Source: Aquabacter sp. L1I39
Lineage (GTDB): Bacteria > Pseudomonadota > Alphaproteobacteria > Rhizobiales > Xanthobacteraceae
Assembly: GCF_017742835.1 (NCBI RefSeq)
Contig: NZ_CP072392.1
Coordinates: 4,673,597-4,737,596 of the forward strand
Length of the DNA: 64,000 nt
Reading direction: 5' to 3'
Made by a program: the position numbers and the translations under genes. Below, in pieces: positions 62,335-64,000 of this stretch; position 1 is the stretch's first letter, and each line of letters opens with the position of its first letter. The notes under the pieces were generated by a model. It saw only the letters and a list, made by a program, of their open reading frames with translations, had not been told where the DNA came from and did no database searches.

Positions 62335-64000
62335 GGACGCGCCACTCCCGATTTTCTTGCCAGCGCGACGAGGAGATAGGGGCAGCCGAGGCCGGCGGCG
62401 ACGAGGCCGGCGGGAATTTCGTAGGGAAAGGCCAGGGTGCGGCCAAGCCAGTCCGCAGTGAGCATCACCAGGGCGCCGCACAATGCAGCGCCGGCGATCT
62501 GCGGAAACGGCGACCTTAATCCGAGCAGTCTCGCCATGTGAGGCGCCATCAGGCCGGCAAAGCTGAAAGGGCCGATGGCGAGCGTAGCCGCTGCCGTCGC
62601 GATTGCGGCGAAGATGAGCAGAATGAGCCGGCTCCCCATCAGCGGAAGCCCAAGGCTTCTGGATGTCGCTTCGCCAAGCGGCAGGATCAGGAGCCAGCGG
62701 GCCAATAGCGGGCTTAAAGCTATGAGCGCGGACGCCACGGCCAGGACGCTGAGGGCGTCCCGTGGCGTCGCGTCGATGGTGGACCCGGCCATCCAGGACA
62801 GAAGGCCGGTGAGACGTGGATCGCCGCTCGCAACGAGTGCGGTGGCGAGGGCGCCGAATGCGGTAGCGATCGCCACGCCGAGGAGCAGCATGCGCTCGGG
62901 CGCCGCGCCGGTCCGTCGCGCAAAGGCGAGCAGCAGTACCAGTGCAAGCGCCGCGCCCGATGCCGCAGCGAGAAAGCGGTCGCCAGCATCGGGGGCAGGA
63001 ATGAGCAGCGTCGCGGCGATCATGCCAAGGCCGGCGGCCGGCGCGACCCCCAGCACCTCGGGGCTCGCCAATGGGTTGCCTGTGAGCCGCTGGAGCGCCA
63101 CTCCCGCCACGGCCAGCAGAAAACCGGCGCCGCCGGCCGCCATCAGACGCGGCCATCGCCAGGGCAGCAAGGCGTCGAGCGCCGCCCCGGTATCAAGGGT
63201 CCAACCTGCCGGGCCGCGTCCGAAATGCACGGCAATGAACGCCGCCGCCACCACGGCCACCGCAAGCCCGGCGACGCGGGCGGTCGGGCGCGCGGCCCGT
63301 GGGCCGTCCGCGTCCAGGCTGGGGGTGTTGCCGCTGGGAGGAGGCCGCCGCCGCATCATCCACAGCAGGACGGGAGCGCCGATCAGCGCCGTGAGGGTGC
63401 CTGTGGGAAGGGACGGCAGCCAGGGAGAAAGGGCCAGCACGCTTTGGTCCGCCGCGAGCAGAAGGCCAGCGCCGAGCACGGGAGCAAGCCAGATCCGGAC
63501 CGAGAGGCGGCGCCCGCCCGCATGGCGCGCCAGAGCGGGAGCGGCGAGGCCGATGAAGCCGATCACCCCCACTGCGCTCACGACGCACGCAGCAAGGGCA
63601 GCGGCGATGGCGAGGACAAGAAGGCGGCTTGCGGCCACAGGGATGCCGAGACCGCGCGCGGTCTCTTCGTCGAGGGCCAGGAGGGCCATGGGCCGGATCA
63701 GTGCCCAGGCGGCGACGGCCAGGAACGGAAGCCGCTCGGCCAGGAAGAGCGCCGGGCCCCAGCCATTTTGCGCCATCACGCCCGTGCTCCAGATCGCCAC
63801 GGACACGAGGTAGTCATGGTTGAGAATATCGAGGATCGCCTCGGCCGCCCCCGCGAACAGGGATACGATCAGGCCCGCCAATATGACCGTGACGGACGAG
63901 AAGCCCCGGCCCAGGCCGAGCAGCAGGACCGCACACAGGCAAGCCGTGCTGCCCGCGAGGCACACCCATTCCCGGCCAATGGAAAGCAGCCCAGGCGCAT
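62331..64000 (-). CDS. fhuB: Ferric siderophore permease (FhuB-type, double length), 5' end outside the window
   Basis: At least 556 residues of a double-length iron-siderophore permease are visible. Each half contains the coupling motif for the ATPase: VIGFIGLAAPALARHAG in the first half and FSFAGLMAPHMARLLG in the second. The second half opens with GVALQRLTGNPLASPEVLGV. The frame stays open to position 64000 (reading APGLLSIGREWV upstream of the first in-window GTG), so the start is beyond the edge. It forms the inner-membrane channel used by the FhuC-type ATPase. Confidence 0.87.
   Translation of the reverse strand, partial: APGLLSIGREWVCLAGSTACLCAVLLLGLGRGFSSVTVILAGLIVSLFAGAAEAILDILNHDYLVSVAIWSTGVMAQNGWGPALFLAERLPFLAVAAWALIRPMALLALDEETARGLGIPVAASRLLVLAIAAALAACVVSAVGVIGFIGLAAPALARHAGGRRLSVRIWLAPVLGAGLLLAADQSVLALSPWLPSLPTGTLTALIGAPVLLWMMRRRPPPSGNTPSLDADGPRAARPTARVAGLAVAVVAAAFIAVHFGRGPAGWTLDTGAALDALLPWRWPRLMAAGGAGFLLAVAGVALQRLTGNPLASPEVLGVAPAAGLGMIAATLLIPAPDAGDRFLAAASGAALALVLLLAFARRTGAAPERMLLLGVAIATAFGALATALVASGDPRLTGLLSWMAGSTIDATPRDALSVLAVASALIALSPLLARWLLILPLGEATSRSLGLPLMGSRLILLIFAAIATAAATLAIGPFSFAGLMAPHMARLLGLRSPFPQIAGAALCGALVMLTADWLGRTLAFPYEIPAGLVAAGLGCPYLLVALARKSGVARP

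Overview
The window is GC-rich DNA from an alphaproteobacterium. The conserved order of the trb genes, the fused cytochrome oxidase subunits, the type I-C CRISPR repeat and the overall codon use suggest Hyphomicrobiales, possibly Xanthobacteraceae. The family-level placement is an inference with moderate to low confidence. Protein identities come from motifs and remembered family features; no search was run.

1-15.4 kb: one end of a conjugative element. It holds the 3' end of traG (coupling protein), a ribbon-helix-helix gene, the type IV secretion operon trbBCDEJKLFGI, a DUF2274 gene and a convergent LysR gene, and stops near an intact tRNA-Gly(GCC) that is a plausible integration site. A three-gene operon in the opposite orientation (HTH regulator, N6-adenine DNA methyltransferase, PIN-domain nuclease) lies between the ribbon-helix-helix gene and trbB. 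It has its own three-copy operator and looks like a defence or addiction cargo with no name I know.

15.4-27.5 kb: chromosomal-type genes. There is a broken 5' end of tuf, a small proline-rich membrane protein, a cytochrome c oxidase locus (subunit II, fused subunits I+III, small membrane protein, CtaG-like and CopD-like assembly or copper proteins, DUF2231 protein), an FdhF/YdeP-type molybdopterin oxidoreductase, a membrane diguanylate cyclase and a TsdA-like dihaem cytochrome c.

27.6-43.0 kb: a catabolic island. It has a succinate-semialdehyde dehydrogenase and a FAD amine oxidase on the minus strand, divergent from hyuA-hyuB (ATP-dependent lactamase/hydantoinase), a (2Fe-2S) subunit, a large flavoprotein subunit, a complete dipeptide-type ABC importer and a LysR regulator. 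Together these could import a cyclic amide (a pyrrolidone or N-methyl lactam, or a hydantoin), open it, oxidise the amine and feed succinate to the TCA cycle. An IS3-family transposase remnant with one terminal repeat follows.

43.6-57.6 kb: twelve minus-strand genes. A TPR-CHAT peptidase and a cytosolic protein with a DUF4384-like C-terminus come first in transcription order. Ten mostly exported proteins follow: two lipoproteins, two paralogous secreted proteins, a SEL1-repeat protein, one membrane protein and small secreted proteins. This is the least explained block of the window.

57.9-59.7 kb: a type I-C CRISPR array of nine repeats containing a perfect 194-bp tandem duplication, next to a collapsed cas operon. 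Fragments of cas3, probably cas5, cas8c, cas7 and cas2 remain in the canonical order within about 1.1 kb.

59.9-64.0 kb: a siderophore operon of a FhuB-type permease (running off the end), a cyclic-peptide-type ABC exporter and a FhuC-type ATPase.
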